A stretch of 64,000 nt of DNA from an uncultured Pelagibacteraceae bacterium (lineage in GTDB: Bacteria > Pseudomonadota > Alphaproteobacteria > Pelagibacterales > Pelagibacteraceae), in NCBI GenBank assembly GCA_902563575.1, contig CACEXV010000001.1, positions 186,001 to 250,000 on the forward strand. The letters are read 5' to 3'. The notes beneath the pieces are model-generated. The model saw only the letters and a list, made by a program, of their open reading frames with translations, had not been told where the DNA came from and searched no databases. The position numbers were made by a program, and so were the translations under genes. Numbering within the stretch: the first letter of the stretch is position 1; every line of letters starts with the position of its first letter. Below, in pieces: positions 63,619 through 64,000 of this stretch.

Positions 63619-63831
63619 CTATTTTTTTGAATTTTTTGATATCTGTTTTAATCTTTTTTTAAACAAATCATCCATATGTTTATTTAATTTAAGTAGTCTG
63701 TCGTAATCATTTGTCGTCTCTCTTAAATTTGTGTTTTCATTTTCAAGTTTTTGCAAGATTTTATTGATTTCTTCTTTAGTTTCTCGTATTGATTTACTGT
63801 TAATGTCTTTTGAATTTTTTTCACTATTCAT
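63619..63831 (-). CDS. xseB: Exodeoxyribonuclease VII small subunit
   Basis: Small coiled protein upstream of ispA-dxs, conserved xseB-ispA-dxs order. Confidence 0.75.
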   Translation of the reverse strand: MNSEKNSKDINSKSIRETKEEINKILQKLENENTNLRETTNDYDRLLKLNKHMDDLFKKRLKQISKNSKK

Positions 63832-63851
63832 AAATATATAATAGTTACATT

Positions 63852-64000
63852 ATGAGAAATATCTATTCAAATATAATCGAAATGAACAGAAAATCTCTGA
63901 CGAAAATTGAGAAGATTTTAACAAAGGGTCAAATAATTGCTTTGCCTACTGAAACTGTGTACGGGTTAGCTGGTAATGCTTACTCTAATTCTGCAGTCAA
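63852..64000 (+). CDS. tsaC: Sua5/YciO/YrdC threonylcarbamoyl-AMP synthase (partial, runs off window end)
   Basis: MRNIYSNIIEMNRKSLTKIEKILTKGQIIALPTETVYGLAGNAYSNSAV. Confidence 0.9.
   Translation, partial: MRNIYSNIIEMNRKSLTKIEKILTKGQIIALPTETVYGLAGNAYSNSAV

Noticed and set aside
1-64000. CRISPR arrays, transposons, prophage or toxin-antitoxin modules
   Set aside because: No regularly spaced direct repeats, no transposase/integrase/phage motifs and no TA-like gene pairs seen on reading; nearly all sequence is accounted for by core genes.

Overview
AT-rich (roughly 30% GC by eye) and very densely coded window. Gene content and order fit a SAR11/Pelagibacter-like marine alphaproteobacterium. 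It is mostly core genome: hda-DUF2066-purM-purN; ndk-pepA; lptF-lptG-lptD-surA-pdxA-rsmA; gmk-acpP-fabG-fabD; rpsF-rpsR-rplI-dnaB; cvpA-purF; bamB-yfgM-like-panB-guaA-TPR-guaB; rlmE-pssA-psd; icd; alaS; DUF779-aldehyde dehydrogenase; recA-tolC; two glycosyltransferase genes; dksA; GST; a proteorhodopsin-ferredoxin-FNR cluster; prpE-like ligase; dihydroorotase; ygfZ; tRNA-Leu(GAG); nadA-nadC; ppdK; glyS-glyQ-sppA; ispB; pdxH/aroC; dxs-ispA-xseB; tsaC. I found no CRISPR array, prophage, transposon or obvious defence island, and no clearly undescribed multi-gene system. The most notable signals are: an IMP dehydrogenase lacking the CBS (Bateman) domain; a blue-tuned (Gln-105 equivalent) proteorhodopsin beside ferredoxin and FNR with an 18-bp perfect palindrome in its 5' region; two inverted DnaA-box-like sites bracketing the dnaB upstream region; a candidate SOS-box-like site before recA; a candidate S6:S18-type leader before rpsF; loss of fabF/mltG/yicC between acpP and gmk; an unannotated 39-aa membrane mini-protein next to tRNA-Leu; and a GC-richer orphan intergenic segment upstream of sppA.
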